From assembly GCA_933822405.4 (NCBI GenBank), contig CAKOGP040001725.1:351006-415005 (forward strand): a stretch of DNA of 64,000 nt, written 5' to 3'. Source of the DNA: Cylindrotheca closterium. Lineage: Eukaryota; Bacillariophyta; Bacillariophyceae; Bacillariales; Bacillariaceae. Under the pieces are notes generated by a model, which saw only the letters and a program-made list of their open reading frames with translations, ran no database searches and was not told the DNA's origin. Every line of letters starts with the position of its first letter. The stretch's first letter is position 1. Both the position numbers and the translations under genes were made by a program. Below are positions 1-8,855 of this stretch, piece after piece.

Positions 1-690
1 GTAGATATCTAAAACATCGCGATCCAATGCCATTGAGTAGTTGGTGTGATTTTGCCAATGATCTGGAGCCTTCATTGGAATGAACTTGTCTATCCATTTG
101 ACTTGTCCGTTTGAAAATTGGATATCCAAGCCCATTTCGTGTAGAAGGTCGCGTCCGATTATGACGTCATGTGGACACGTTGGCGAATCGAAGACATTCG
201 CCTTGACACCGTCGACACCTGCGATTCTGCGGTGTTTGTCAAATTCGGGAAAGACTCCGTCCCGCAATTTCACACATTTGTCAGAAACGAAATCACCAGC
301 AACAGTAGTACACTTCTTCGCATTTTGAATACTTTGTACCTTAGCATCTTTAGGAATCGCCCTTGCATTGACCATCGTATGCGATCCTCCTGAATCAAAT
401 AATACTCGTAAAACTTTTCCACTTTCAATTCCTCCAATTGTCTTCCAAATCACCAAAGATGTAGGTGAAAGTCGCTTTTTTCTCATCGAATCCTCCATAG
501 AATTTACGTCTTGTTTTGGCGTAGGTATACGAAGCAAAGAATCATTCAAAAGAAACTCCTTTTCATCTTTAGTCATGGGACCATTTTCATCATCAAATTT
601 TTCCAATGCTGAAAGAAAAGAAGACAAATCAGGTTCCAGAAATGGGTTAGGAAGCTTAGGAAGCTTTGTTAGTTTACGAGTATTTTTGGG
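1..690 (-). CDS. Start of Pol: retropepsin-type aspartic protease (partial)
   Basis: Reading the minus strand in the gag frame, codons stay open from the TGA at 691-693 to the window edge, 230 codons with no stop. A retropepsin active site is present: Leu-Phe-Asp-Ser-Gly-Gly, with the catalytic Asp codon at 394-396. A second conserved block, a hydrophobic strand followed by Ile-Ile-Gly-Arg-Asp-Leu-Leu (roughly 130-155), matches the I-[LI]-G-x-[DN] flap-side motif. There is no obvious initiation codon near the beginning, so the protease is probably made as a Gag-Pol fusion. Reverse transcriptase is not reached. It could equally be a decaying copy with one nonsense change. Confidence 0.82.
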
Positions 691-2037
691 TCAGTAATGC
701 TCTTCATGAAAGGAAAATGGCGAATCCTCATCATAGGAAAAATGTTCGTGCGCCTCCTGTTCTTCAGGATAATACTCTTCTTGTTCATAGTTGTATTGAT
801 CATTCCATTGCTGATTTTCTTCAGCTTGATAATATTGTTCCTGATGCTGGTACTGCTCGGCACTTGGCATTCCGCCATAAGACATTCCGTCTTGGTTCCA
901 TTCCGGAACGCTGCATTCCGCAGCAAAGCTTTCAGCTTCTTGATTGTAGTGCGACTCAGCATAGAAATTTTGACTGTTTTGTTGATTTGATTGGCCTCTG
1001 CCTTGATAGTTTCGTCCTGGCTGAAAACGACCAGATTGGGAGCGTCCACTGCGCTGGCCATTGAATCCACGGCCTCTGCCACCATTGTTGGGGTGTCTTG
1101 GTTGAAATCGTCCTTGGTTTTGTTGATGGGAATTGCCTCCACGTTGAAAACTTTGTGAAGTCCCTTGAGAATATCTTGGAGAGCTCGAGGGCCTTGGATA
1201 TGGTTGATAACCATTGCTTGGTCGACCATGACCACGACCACCACGAAAACGATTGTGGTGAAGGCCTCTTCCGCCTGTGCGATTACCAGGTCGAGTTCGA
1301 CGGGGAGAACTTTCCTGCATAAGTCTCTTCCTGTCCACTGTTCTTTTCTTTTGTGTCATCCAGCTGACAATATCCTTCCACGTAATATTATCGTCGTTCG
1401 CCGGATCATTCCGCGAATTGATAAAATCTCCCTGCCAATCAATTGGAAAGGAGCGGAACAGTGCCAGCTTTCTCTTCCGAATTTGCCCCGGATCGTTCTC
1501 ATCGTTCACGTTGGAACAATTTCCAGGAAGCATATCATGATACATAAATAGAGTTTTCAAGCGATTTGCGTGAATTCCAATTTCAGTATTATATGGTTTG
1601 CGAATGTGGTTGGAAGTATCAAAGAGATACATGTTCGCCTGATACTTTGGATTCTCGCCCGTGTATTCGCAAATGAATTCATCGACAGAATCTTCAAAGT
1701 CCTGAACTGAGTTCCCATGAGCTTCAGAAATCCTCTGATAGGTCATGTGTGGTTCAGCAGTGAGGAATTGCTTGAACAAGGCCTTCTTTTGACGACCCTG
1801 ATTGAGTCCCCACTCTGAAGAGATGTTGCGAAAGGATTGAATGGACCTGAGGAGTGGTTCAACATTCTTTCCACTTGCACCATTCCAAACTTCAACCTTT
1901 CGCTTGCGCTCAAAGTTGTTGTCGAAGAAACTGACATACTGCATCACTGGATTAGTGACTTCCCTGGCCTTGTATGCCAATGGAGAGTCGCCCTCATTGA
2001 CAATGATGGTTTGACGGAGCATGTGCGTAGAAGCCAT
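691..2037 (-). CDS. Gag-like polyprotein of the LTR retrotransposon
   Basis: 448 residues from ATG at 2037 to TGA at 691-693. The first ~240 residues are globular and probably the capsid-like part. Residues ~240-350 are rich in Arg, Gly and Gln with repeated RGG/GRG steps, a basic RNA-binding region. No CCHC zinc knuckle is visible, so RGG-type binding may replace it. The last ~90 residues are rich in Glu, Gln and Tyr. About 50 residues near the C-terminus are almost identical to the remnant at 50456-50690, which shows that both copies derive from one family. The stop is followed in the same frame by the protease. Confidence 0.85.
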   Translation of the reverse strand: MASTHMLRQTIIVNEGDSPLAYKAREVTNPVMQYVSFFDNNFERKRKVEVWNGASGKNVEPLLRSIQSFRNISSEWGLNQGRQKKALFKQFLTAEPHMTYQRISEAHGNSVQDFEDSVDEFICEYTGENPKYQANMYLFDTSNHIRKPYNTEIGIHANRLKTLFMYHDMLPGNCSNVNDENDPGQIRKRKLALFRSFPIDWQGDFINSRNDPANDDNITWKDIVSWMTQKKRTVDRKRLMQESSPRRTRPGNRTGGRGLHHNRFRGGRGHGRPSNGYQPYPRPSSSPRYSQGTSQSFQRGGNSHQQNQGRFQPRHPNNGGRGRGFNGQRSGRSQSGRFQPGRNYQGRGQSNQQNSQNFYAESHYNQEAESFAAECSVPEWNQDGMSYGGMPSAEQYQHQEQYYQAEENQQWNDQYNYEQEEYYPEEQEAHEHFSYDEDSPFSFHEEHY

Positions 2038-2179
2038 CGTAGAAAAAGTACTGGTGTGTAAAACTTGTTGTAAATCTGAAAGGATCGAGGTTTTTCGATC
2101 AAATCAAACAGCAGTTGCTTGTGTGAGAGAGAGTATACTCTTGTAGTCTTCAATCTAAGCCTTATGGCTATTCGAATAG

Positions 2180-2338
2180 TGAACCAGCCTAGAAGAAGAG
2201 ATAGGAATGGGTCACAACAAAAGTTATAGAGTCTCTCAGAAAGCCACAGAAAGGAGTGACGTGAGCGTTAGGCCTAAAGCTATGTCTGTACCTCCAAAGG
2301 GTCTAATCTAGTTCCAAGGTCACTCCAAGGTCATTACA
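2180..2338 (-). repeat. 5' long terminal repeat of the retrotransposon
   Basis: Bounded on the plus strand by TGAACCAGCC and GGTCATTACA, so it begins with TG and ends with CA in both orientations as LTRs do. It aligns with the two 130-bp LTRs at 49756-49885 and 50799-50928, except for about 29 extra bases near 2270-2300 and a few substitutions. It lies directly upstream of gag in the element's orientation. Its partner LTR is outside the window, so no target-site duplication can be checked. Confidence 0.88.
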
Positions 2339-2592
2339 CCATCTGCCCACCTTACAGCATCGGTAAGTCGATCAGCAATGGTCCCGGCGCAGAAGTATGT
2401 TCGACTTCTAGAGTATACCGGTACGGTACCTGGTACAAATCAATCAAGAGCAGAAGTTGAGATGATTCTAACATTTGTACTCCACCGATGATTCATCTCG
2501 CCTTCTCTCTGTATTCACGGTGGTACCTATTATAATAGTATACCTTGATGTATACCGGTAGTGGTCCCTTGTTTGCTAGATTAAAAATATGA

Positions 2593-4653
2593 CTAAACAT
2601 GTCTCACCCTCAAGTCGTCTTCCCTTTGCATTTGTCCTATTACTATGGCAAGTTGTGACCTGAGATCCTGGTTCTCCTGTATCATCATATCCATCTTGCT
2701 TTGAAGATTCTGATTCTCCTTCACTCGAACAGCTTCCGACTTTTCGAACAAATATTTCAACTCTTCAATCTGATGCTGCAAACCGCTATCGGTCAGCATC
2801 CCGTCAGTCAACCCCCCATCATCCCTGAATTCAACTTCAAGGTCTTCGTTCAGTCTCCCCTTCATCAAATTGTTGCTGAACAAATATCCTCCATTCGTCT
2901 CAACTGTATGTGGCTTCTTGGTGTCAAGTGCATGGTGCAAATTCTTGTTTTCAACATCAAACGTTTGAGGCTTTTTGCTTTCAGTGGTGCTGGGAAAGAC
3001 CCATGTCTGGTACACCATCTTACAAAGAGCGACAAGCACTGCAAGTGCCATCAGCGCCCAGTGAATGAAAAAAGAACCGATCATGGTTTCCAACTCCATC
3101 TGACCCGCTTCTGCTCCTTCCAACACAGCTGACGAAGCTGCTGCTTTCGTGGATGATTTCAATCGTCGCCTCCTTGGCAGAGAGGCAGCAATGATATCAT
3201 GCTGTCTGGACAATAGATTCCGTCGTCTTGTAGCCGCACCACCCGCTGCGGCTTCGGCTGCATTCAATTCGTCCAACAATTCAGGTCGGAAAGAATCGCA
3301 ATCAACATTTTGATATCGTCGATTCTCAAATTCCCAGGCCTTGTCGACAGTTCCATCTTCAATCATTTGCTCCATGTGAAAGTTGATCACATCTCGTACC
3401 AGGCCAGTGCATTTGAATCCAGCATCAGCTTTCGTGGCGAAACCGGCTGCATTCGGTGTTACTATGCGTCCGTCGCCGACCCACTCTAGATCACAGTTTG
3501 GATTGTATTTTCGCTTGTCCTTGTTGGCAAGCCATGACTGAACAACATCAACCGCGAACGCACACTGACCACTGTTGACTCCCTTGTACATGTCCTCGAG
3601 CGTGGCTGTTGGCTGCCGACGGGCTGATGGGTAATACTTCTGAAGATAGGCGTCTGCATTTGTCCCAGCGACGGTGCAAATTGGATAGGCAAATACGGTT
3701 GCTTCTGCGAGTGTTTCAATTTCAAGAGGGGGACTACGTCGGTCGACCAACAAACTGGCGAGGTTGGCAGTGTAGGTAGCTGTCAAGATGAGAGCCCATA
3801 AAGCCATACTTGTAGCATAAATCTTTGACGGAAAAGACCTGGGAGTCCCATATTCATACGCCTGCGTCGCATTGATAGCACTCAGAAACAAATTGTCGAT
3901 GAACCATCTCCACGTATTCCTGCCGTCTATTTCATCATTCATCCATTCTAGCAGCATATACACAAAGCCCGACAATATTATTGTTCCAAACGTCGTTAGC
4001 CATACCTCAACAGTAAATGGTTTGGTCCAATTCCAGAAATCATTCCACTCAATCGTATTATCGATAATCTCCTCAGGCTCTTCTTTCCCAACCAGTATGA
4101 CGCTGGAATCATACCACGGCTTGGTATAAGCAACACCCAAGTTCAATCGTTCGACGTTCGATGCCCACCAATCCACATTTAGGTCATAGCTTTCCACCCC
4201 CCAAGCCAGTACGTCCGTCCACGTTTCATTGAAGGCCGCGCCTCGTGGATCGGTGAAGATGCCAAAGCTAGACCTCCAAGTGAATCCAGCTCGCCGAGCA
4301 AGCTCGTCCATCAGACTTGCGGCAATGCCTGAATAGGCAGCATTAATCCCATGCTCATTATCGTAGTTGAAGTAACTTCCGTTGTAAGCACCCATTAGAA
4401 CATTCAGTTTCATTCCTCGTAAGGCGTCCTTCAGTTCGACAGTCTCATTCTGAAAGGCGCGATATCTATCGCAGACATTTTGACGGTAATCGGCTTCAGG
4501 TGACATCTGAGGTGTTGTGAACCATGCCTTTTCACCGCCAAGTTCTATTGCTGCATCAGCTTGGGCGGGGACACCTGCTGAAAACCATGATTTACTGAAA
4601 CTGAGTATGAAGAAAAGTTGGAGAGTACGTTGCAGTGATGCTTGCACAATCAT
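2593..4653 (-). CDS. Ionotropic glutamate receptor-like channel (intronless paralogue)
   Basis: 686 residues, ATG at 4653. A signal peptide (~1-32) precedes an extracellular ligand-binding lobe. The block Asn-Val-Glu-Arg (Arg~169) followed by a Lys-Pro-Trp motif matches S1 of glutamate receptors, where this Arg holds the ligand's alpha-carboxylate. Then come M1 (~215-238), a re-entrant pore segment (~250-268), and M3 (~277-303) with Tyr-Thr-Ala-Asn-Leu-Ala-Ser at 294-300, the family's gate signature. The S2 lobe follows (~305-440), then M4 (~524-548) and a cytoplasmic tail with a coiled coil (~630-675). There is no N-terminal LIVBP-like domain. It likely acts as a ligand-gated cation channel in a surface membrane; the ligand is unknown. 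The closest relative is the intron-containing gene at 5923-8183. Confidence 0.85.
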   Translation of the reverse strand: MIVQASLQRTLQLFFILSFSKSWFSAGVPAQADAAIELGGEKAWFTTPQMSPEADYRQNVCDRYRAFQNETVELKDALRGMKLNVLMGAYNGSYFNYDNEHGINAAYSGIAASLMDELARRAGFTWRSSFGIFTDPRGAAFNETWTDVLAWGVESYDLNVDWWASNVERLNLGVAYTKPWYDSSVILVGKEEPEEIIDNTIEWNDFWNWTKPFTVEVWLTTFGTIILSGFVYMLLEWMNDEIDGRNTWRWFIDNLFLSAINATQAYEYGTPRSFPSKIYATSMALWALILTATYTANLASLLVDRRSPPLEIETLAEATVFAYPICTVAGTNADAYLQKYYPSARRQPTATLEDMYKGVNSGQCAFAVDVVQSWLANKDKRKYNPNCDLEWVGDGRIVTPNAAGFATKADAGFKCTGLVRDVINFHMEQMIEDGTVDKAWEFENRRYQNVDCDSFRPELLDELNAAEAAAGGAATRRRNLLSRQHDIIAASLPRRRRLKSSTKAAASSAVLEGAEAGQMELETMIGSFFIHWALMALAVLVALCKMVYQTWVFPSTTESKKPQTFDVENKNLHHALDTKKPHTVETNGGYLFSNNLMKGRLNEDLEVEFRDDGGLTDGMLTDSGLQHQIEELKYLFEKSEAVRVKENQNLQSKMDMMIQENQDLRSQLAIVIGQMQREDDLRVRHV

Positions 4654-5037
4654 CAGATCGTCGTAGTATTAGTGCGGAAGTGATGGAAACAGTAGTCCGC
4701 TGACAGCGCAATCCGTGGAGCATCTTGGTTCGCAGCAACCACGAACCGCACTACAGAAAATTTCAAAATTTGATATTGCTGACGAACGTGTACGTGTACG
4801 TAAAATATAAATACCATGCAGTATAAAATACACGTAAATACGATACCAGAAACGTCGAATGTACGTAGGTACGATATTTTATTTCCGCAATCGAAATCCC
4901 CCGAAAAAATCCAATTTCAACCTACCTGTACAGTATTATATAAAATATATAATAGAAATAAATGTTAGTTTTTAAAATAGGACTAACTATTAAATATGTC
5001 ACATATTATATATAAAAAAGAAAATGATTTGCGGTTT
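4654..5037. other. AT-rich intergenic DNA upstream of the intronless channel gene
   Basis: About 380 bases with no supported gene. It should hold the promoter of the minus-strand channel gene. It contains runs of A/T (4800-5020) and repeated acgta/tacgt steps near 4790-4880. No RNA gene or clear motif was seen. Confidence 0.5.
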
Positions 5038-5530
5038 GATACTATGTAGGACATGATAGTGATCTAAAATGTAAACAGTTAGAATTGTTGCACGACATTC
5101 ACACAAACCATGTAATATCCAACACTTGGTACTGAGTTTGTGTGCATCTCAGGTGGGTCTATGTCTCAAAACGACACCTGATAATATTCTGAATTTGAAC
5201 ATCTTCTTTCCTAGTATGAATTTTTTTTCAAGGATTGTGGATAGAAGACTGATTCTGACATCGGTGTTCCATCCGCGCTTCCATTATTCTGCGTCGAGAA
5301 GTCTTTGGGTGTACTGTATTCAGGACTTGTATTTTTCCCTTCAGGTCAAGAAGATTGCTTACATTCACATACTTCTTCTCCAACTCCTCTTCGAAACCCT
5401 CCAAAGTATGACGCTGGAATCACCTCCAACCTGCTTTGCAGCAGCGAGTGACCGACGCTACTTTTGCTTTCGGTCCCTTTAAAAGGCCGCCACGAACGTC
5501 GTTGTTTGCACCATAACTCATAACCCAACG
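5038..5530 (-). pseudogene. Decayed 3' fragment of a glutamate receptor-like channel gene
   Basis: This stretch aligns by eye along its length with 5808-6260, the C-terminal coding region and 3' flank of the next channel gene. Shared landmarks in order are tgatctaaaat, the ggattgtggatag block, gagaagtcttt, attcaggacttgtattt, cttcttctccaa, the gcttttgctttcggt block and cataacccaa. The copy has many substitutions, small indels and in-frame stops, and lacks everything upstream of the M4/coiled-coil region. It is best explained as the tail of a third tandem paralogue that was duplicated and then lost. Confidence 0.75.
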
Positions 5531-5922
5531 ATATGACACCAAATGACACCACAGATCAGGAAACGGTTAAGGTTGTCTAGTCAGCGCCTACGTGCTGGCA
5601 AGGCACTTCATACCCTTGCGCGACGGTTAGGGTACAGGCATGGCATCTACCGATATTCGGATCAAACAGTTACAGCCTTGGTTTCAGGAGTTCCTCAATC
5701 ACAGTTTTATGAGGACGATGCAATGCTGTGCGTATTAGGTCATGGGTACTCGAACCAATAACGAAACCCACCACTTCATAGCCAATTTAGTATCTCTCTC
5801 GAGTTCGATACTGTCAGGATGGTATAATGATCTAAAATAATATTAACAGTTAAAATTAGTGCACGGCATTCACAGGATCACGTAAGATCCAACACTTTGG
5901 TATTGGATGTGGGTGTATCTCA
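5531..5922. other. Intergenic DNA
   Basis: About 390 bases between the decayed fragment and the second channel gene. Its right end (from ~5808) is the 3' flank shared with the decayed copy. No gene, RNA or repeat unit was recognised in 5540-5800. Confidence 0.4.
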
Positions 5923-8183
5923 TCAAAACGACCCATTTATATGAACTTCTTTCTTTCCTTTGACAATTTTTTCAAGGATTGTGGATAGATTCTCAATCTG
6001 ATCTCGTAGCTCCATCTGTTCTTCCATAAGTCTGGTTTGAGAAGTCTTTGAGGATACTAGGGCTCGATTCAGGACTTGTATTTGTTCCTTAAGTTCAAGA
6101 TTGCTAACATTCGCATTCTTCTTCTCCAATTCGTCGAACCCCTCCAAAGCAGGGTGACTGGAATCGCCTTCAAGCTTACTCGTAGCAGAAAGTGATTTAC
6201 GTTGCTTTTGCTTTCGGTACCTCTGAAAGGCAGCTACGACCACCGCGATAGCCATCATAACCCAATGAACCATGAAAGACCCAATCATGGCACCTAATTC
6301 CATCTGTTGACTATCGTCTATTCCTCCGTCAAGAGCTCCTGCAGCAGACGCTGCTGACTTCGATCCAGCCTTCATTCGTCGTCGCTGGTGAATTCCGGAC
6401 GACTGGATTGCTTCCTGCTGCAAGCGTCGAATACGGCGCCCACTCTCATCAGCAGCACTGTCCTCGGCAGTTTGAATTTCGAATCCACCCAAAGCTTGTA
6501 GATCAGGTCGGAAGCTGTCACAATCAAGGTCTTGTTTTCTCTGATTTTCTACCTCCCATGCTTTCTCTATCCACCCCTCGCTCACCAACTGTTCCAGGTA
6601 GTAGTCGAGTACATCTCGAATGAGACTTGTGCACTTGACGCCAGCATCCGCTTTGGCGACGAAACCAGCTCCATTAGTGGAAACCTTTCGGTCCCCACCA
6701 ACCCATTGCAGTTTACAGGCCGGATTGTATTCACGCTTACTCTTATGTTCCAACCATCCTTGAACTGTGTCAACAGCAAAAAAACACTCATTGCTGTCCA
6801 AAGCACTGTAAACATCGACCAGCTCTTTTTTTGGTTTTCGAATGGTGGAGGCGTGGTTGGCTTCCAGATGAGAATCCAGAATGGTCCCGGCCCAGGTACA
6901 AACTGGATACTTAAGATAGGTGATATCTTCGATACCTTCAATTTGGCTCAGTGGAGAGTCATTTGTGGTCACCAAAAGAGACGCCAGGTTAGCCGTGTAG
7001 GTTGCGGTCAAAATCAATCCCCACAGCGCCGAACTGAACCCAAAAATCTTTCCAGCCGCAGTGCGCGGAGTTCCATATTCATAGGCCTGTGTGGCATTCA
7101 TTGCACTCTATTATTTGTTTTCAAAATCAAAGAAGGTACGCAAAAAGTCGTGGTGAGCAAAAAATAAGTCTATCATGAACCCATCGTTTCATCATTCGAT
7201 CCAAGTTGTTGTTCTTACCAGGTAAAAACTGTCTGAAAACCAAACCCAGAATTTTCGATCTCCACGATCATTGGACATCCATTCTATGAGCTGGTATGCA
7301 ACTCCTGACAAGAGAATAGTTCCAATGGTGGCCCACCAAACCTACCATGATGATCAAGAAGAGAAAGAATGGTTAGACATATTGTGTTTGGAGCGATGAG
7401 CATCAAATCACGGTAAGAATGCCACAGCAAACGCACCTCCCATGTGAATGGTTCCATCCAGTTGCCAAGGCTGATTTTAGCTTCAGTGCCCACTTCGTCG
7501 GCAAGATTCTGCTTTGAGATTAATATAATACTGGAATCGTACCAGTCTCTCAAAAAGGCAACTCCCAAGTTCATCCGAGGAAGGCTCTTTGCCCACCAAT
7601 CGATTGTAATATCATAAGTATCAGTACTCCAGACCAGCAGATCTGTCCAGGTTTCATTTACTCCACCGGAGGGAACATCATAAATGCCAAAACTATCTCT
7701 CCAAGTAAATCCCGCTCGTACCGCCAATTCGTCCATAATCTCAGCCACAATCCCACCATATGGTTGGATTCCGGTTTCATTGTTATAATTGAAGTATGAT
7801 CCGGAGTAAGCACCAAATATGGCGTGTAACTTGATCCCTAACATCATATGGAAACCATTGTCAGAAACGGGTTTTATTCACAAACTAATGATAAGAATAA
7901 ACGAGTATAAGCGCAGAGACACCATAGCATTATCTTCAAACTCACCTCGAAGAACGTCCTCCAGTTTCATGGTACCATTGTTCAGTGCATAATAGCGGTC
8001 ACATACATCCTGTCGATGTGAGATTCCCTCTGCAAACAGTGGGGTATCATAGAAAGCAAACTGACCACCGTTGGTTTCGCCGGCCAAGTCCTGCGCGGCA
8101 ACATCTGTCTTGAAGAAATAGGTGCTGCACACCAGACATGGAAACAGAAGAATCATTGGAAAGGCTGACCTGCGGATCATCAT
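5923..8183 (-). CDS. Ionotropic glutamate receptor-like channel (three introns)
   Basis: Exons on the minus strand are 8183-7946, 7837-7437, 7341-7219 and 7107-5923, which join in frame to 648 residues. Introns of 108, 95 and 111 nt all have GT...AG ends (GTGAGT, GTGCGT, GTAAGA donors). The order of parts follows the paralogue at 2593-4653: signal peptide, S1 lobe with Arg in a Leu-Pro-Arg-Met-Asn block, M1 in exon 3, pore loop starting in exon 4, M3 with Thr-Tyr-Thr-Ala-Asn-Leu-Ala-Ser, S2 lobe, M4 and a coiled-coil tail of about 60 residues. Joining exons restores paralogous runs such as Leu-Arg-Gly-Ile-Lys and Ser-Ala-Met-Asn-Ala-Thr-Gln at the junctions. It is probably a ligand-gated cation channel with unknown ligand. 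Confidence 0.85.
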
Positions 8184-8855
8184 GAAAGAGTAGTGTTTCC
8201 TTTACCACCGATTTATCTCCGTTGTGAGTAAGTTGTGTGTATGTTGGAAATGTGCCGTAAATGTGGGAGGAGGATTGTTCTTACATTTAGCAAAACTTTC
8301 GCAGTTTCAATATGTCTGTCAGCGTCTGCAAAAAAGCCTGCGCACAACAGCATGCTATGCAGGAGCTACAGTACGTGTACGTCATCATGCCTTGCTAGCT
8401 CGTTTTAGATCAAACTATTCGGATGAACATGATGGTCGTTTCACTGCACTGTCCGTCTACCGTGCGGCTATTCTTTTAAATTAGTCGAGTCAGTCGTCGA
8501 GGTGTGGAAACACGCGTACGCGAGGCCAAAAGGCCTTTTTTTAAAACATTTTTCTACGTTTTTGGTTCGATGGAATTAGGACGGATCAATATCTTTTATT
8601 AAGGCCGCTAGAGTAGGTTTTCATGACATACGGTAGGAACTTTGCTTCACTTCACTTCTTCGCCACCACAAATTATTCGTTGTGCGAATGTGGCGAAAAG
8701 TTTGGGGATTGCGACAACGATTATTTTGATAAACTTCCGACGTCCATTCGGCAGGCACAACACAGCAAAACAGGCCCAAAACAACAAGAATTTTTCCAGC
8801 GTTGCTACCAACTCTGATAACCATACTAAAAAAGCAACAGGAGCCTCATTCAAAA
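8184..8855. other. Divergent intergenic region between channel and receptor genes
   Basis: About 670 bases between two divergently transcribed genes, so it likely carries both promoters. It contains an aaaaggcctttttttaaaa stretch near 8525-8545. No further gene was seen. The open frame upstream of 8856 begins at a TTG and is not used as the start. Confidence 0.5.

Larger units (their letters stand above)
1..2338 (-). mobile_element. Ty3/Gypsy-type LTR retrotransposon, 5' part (runs off the left edge)
   Basis: An LTR retrotransposon read right to left: LTR at 2180-2338, untranslated leader, gag at 691-2037, then the start of pol with an aspartic protease to position 1. The 3' part (reverse transcriptase, RNase H, integrase, 3' LTR) lies outside the window. 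Assignment to Ty3/Gypsy comes from a related internally deleted copy at 49756-50928, which keeps reverse transcriptase and RNase H stubs of Gypsy type. Gag and the visible part of pol share one reading frame, separated by a single TGA. The LTR is 159 bp against 130 bp in the other copy, so the two belong to different sublineages. Confidence 0.9.
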
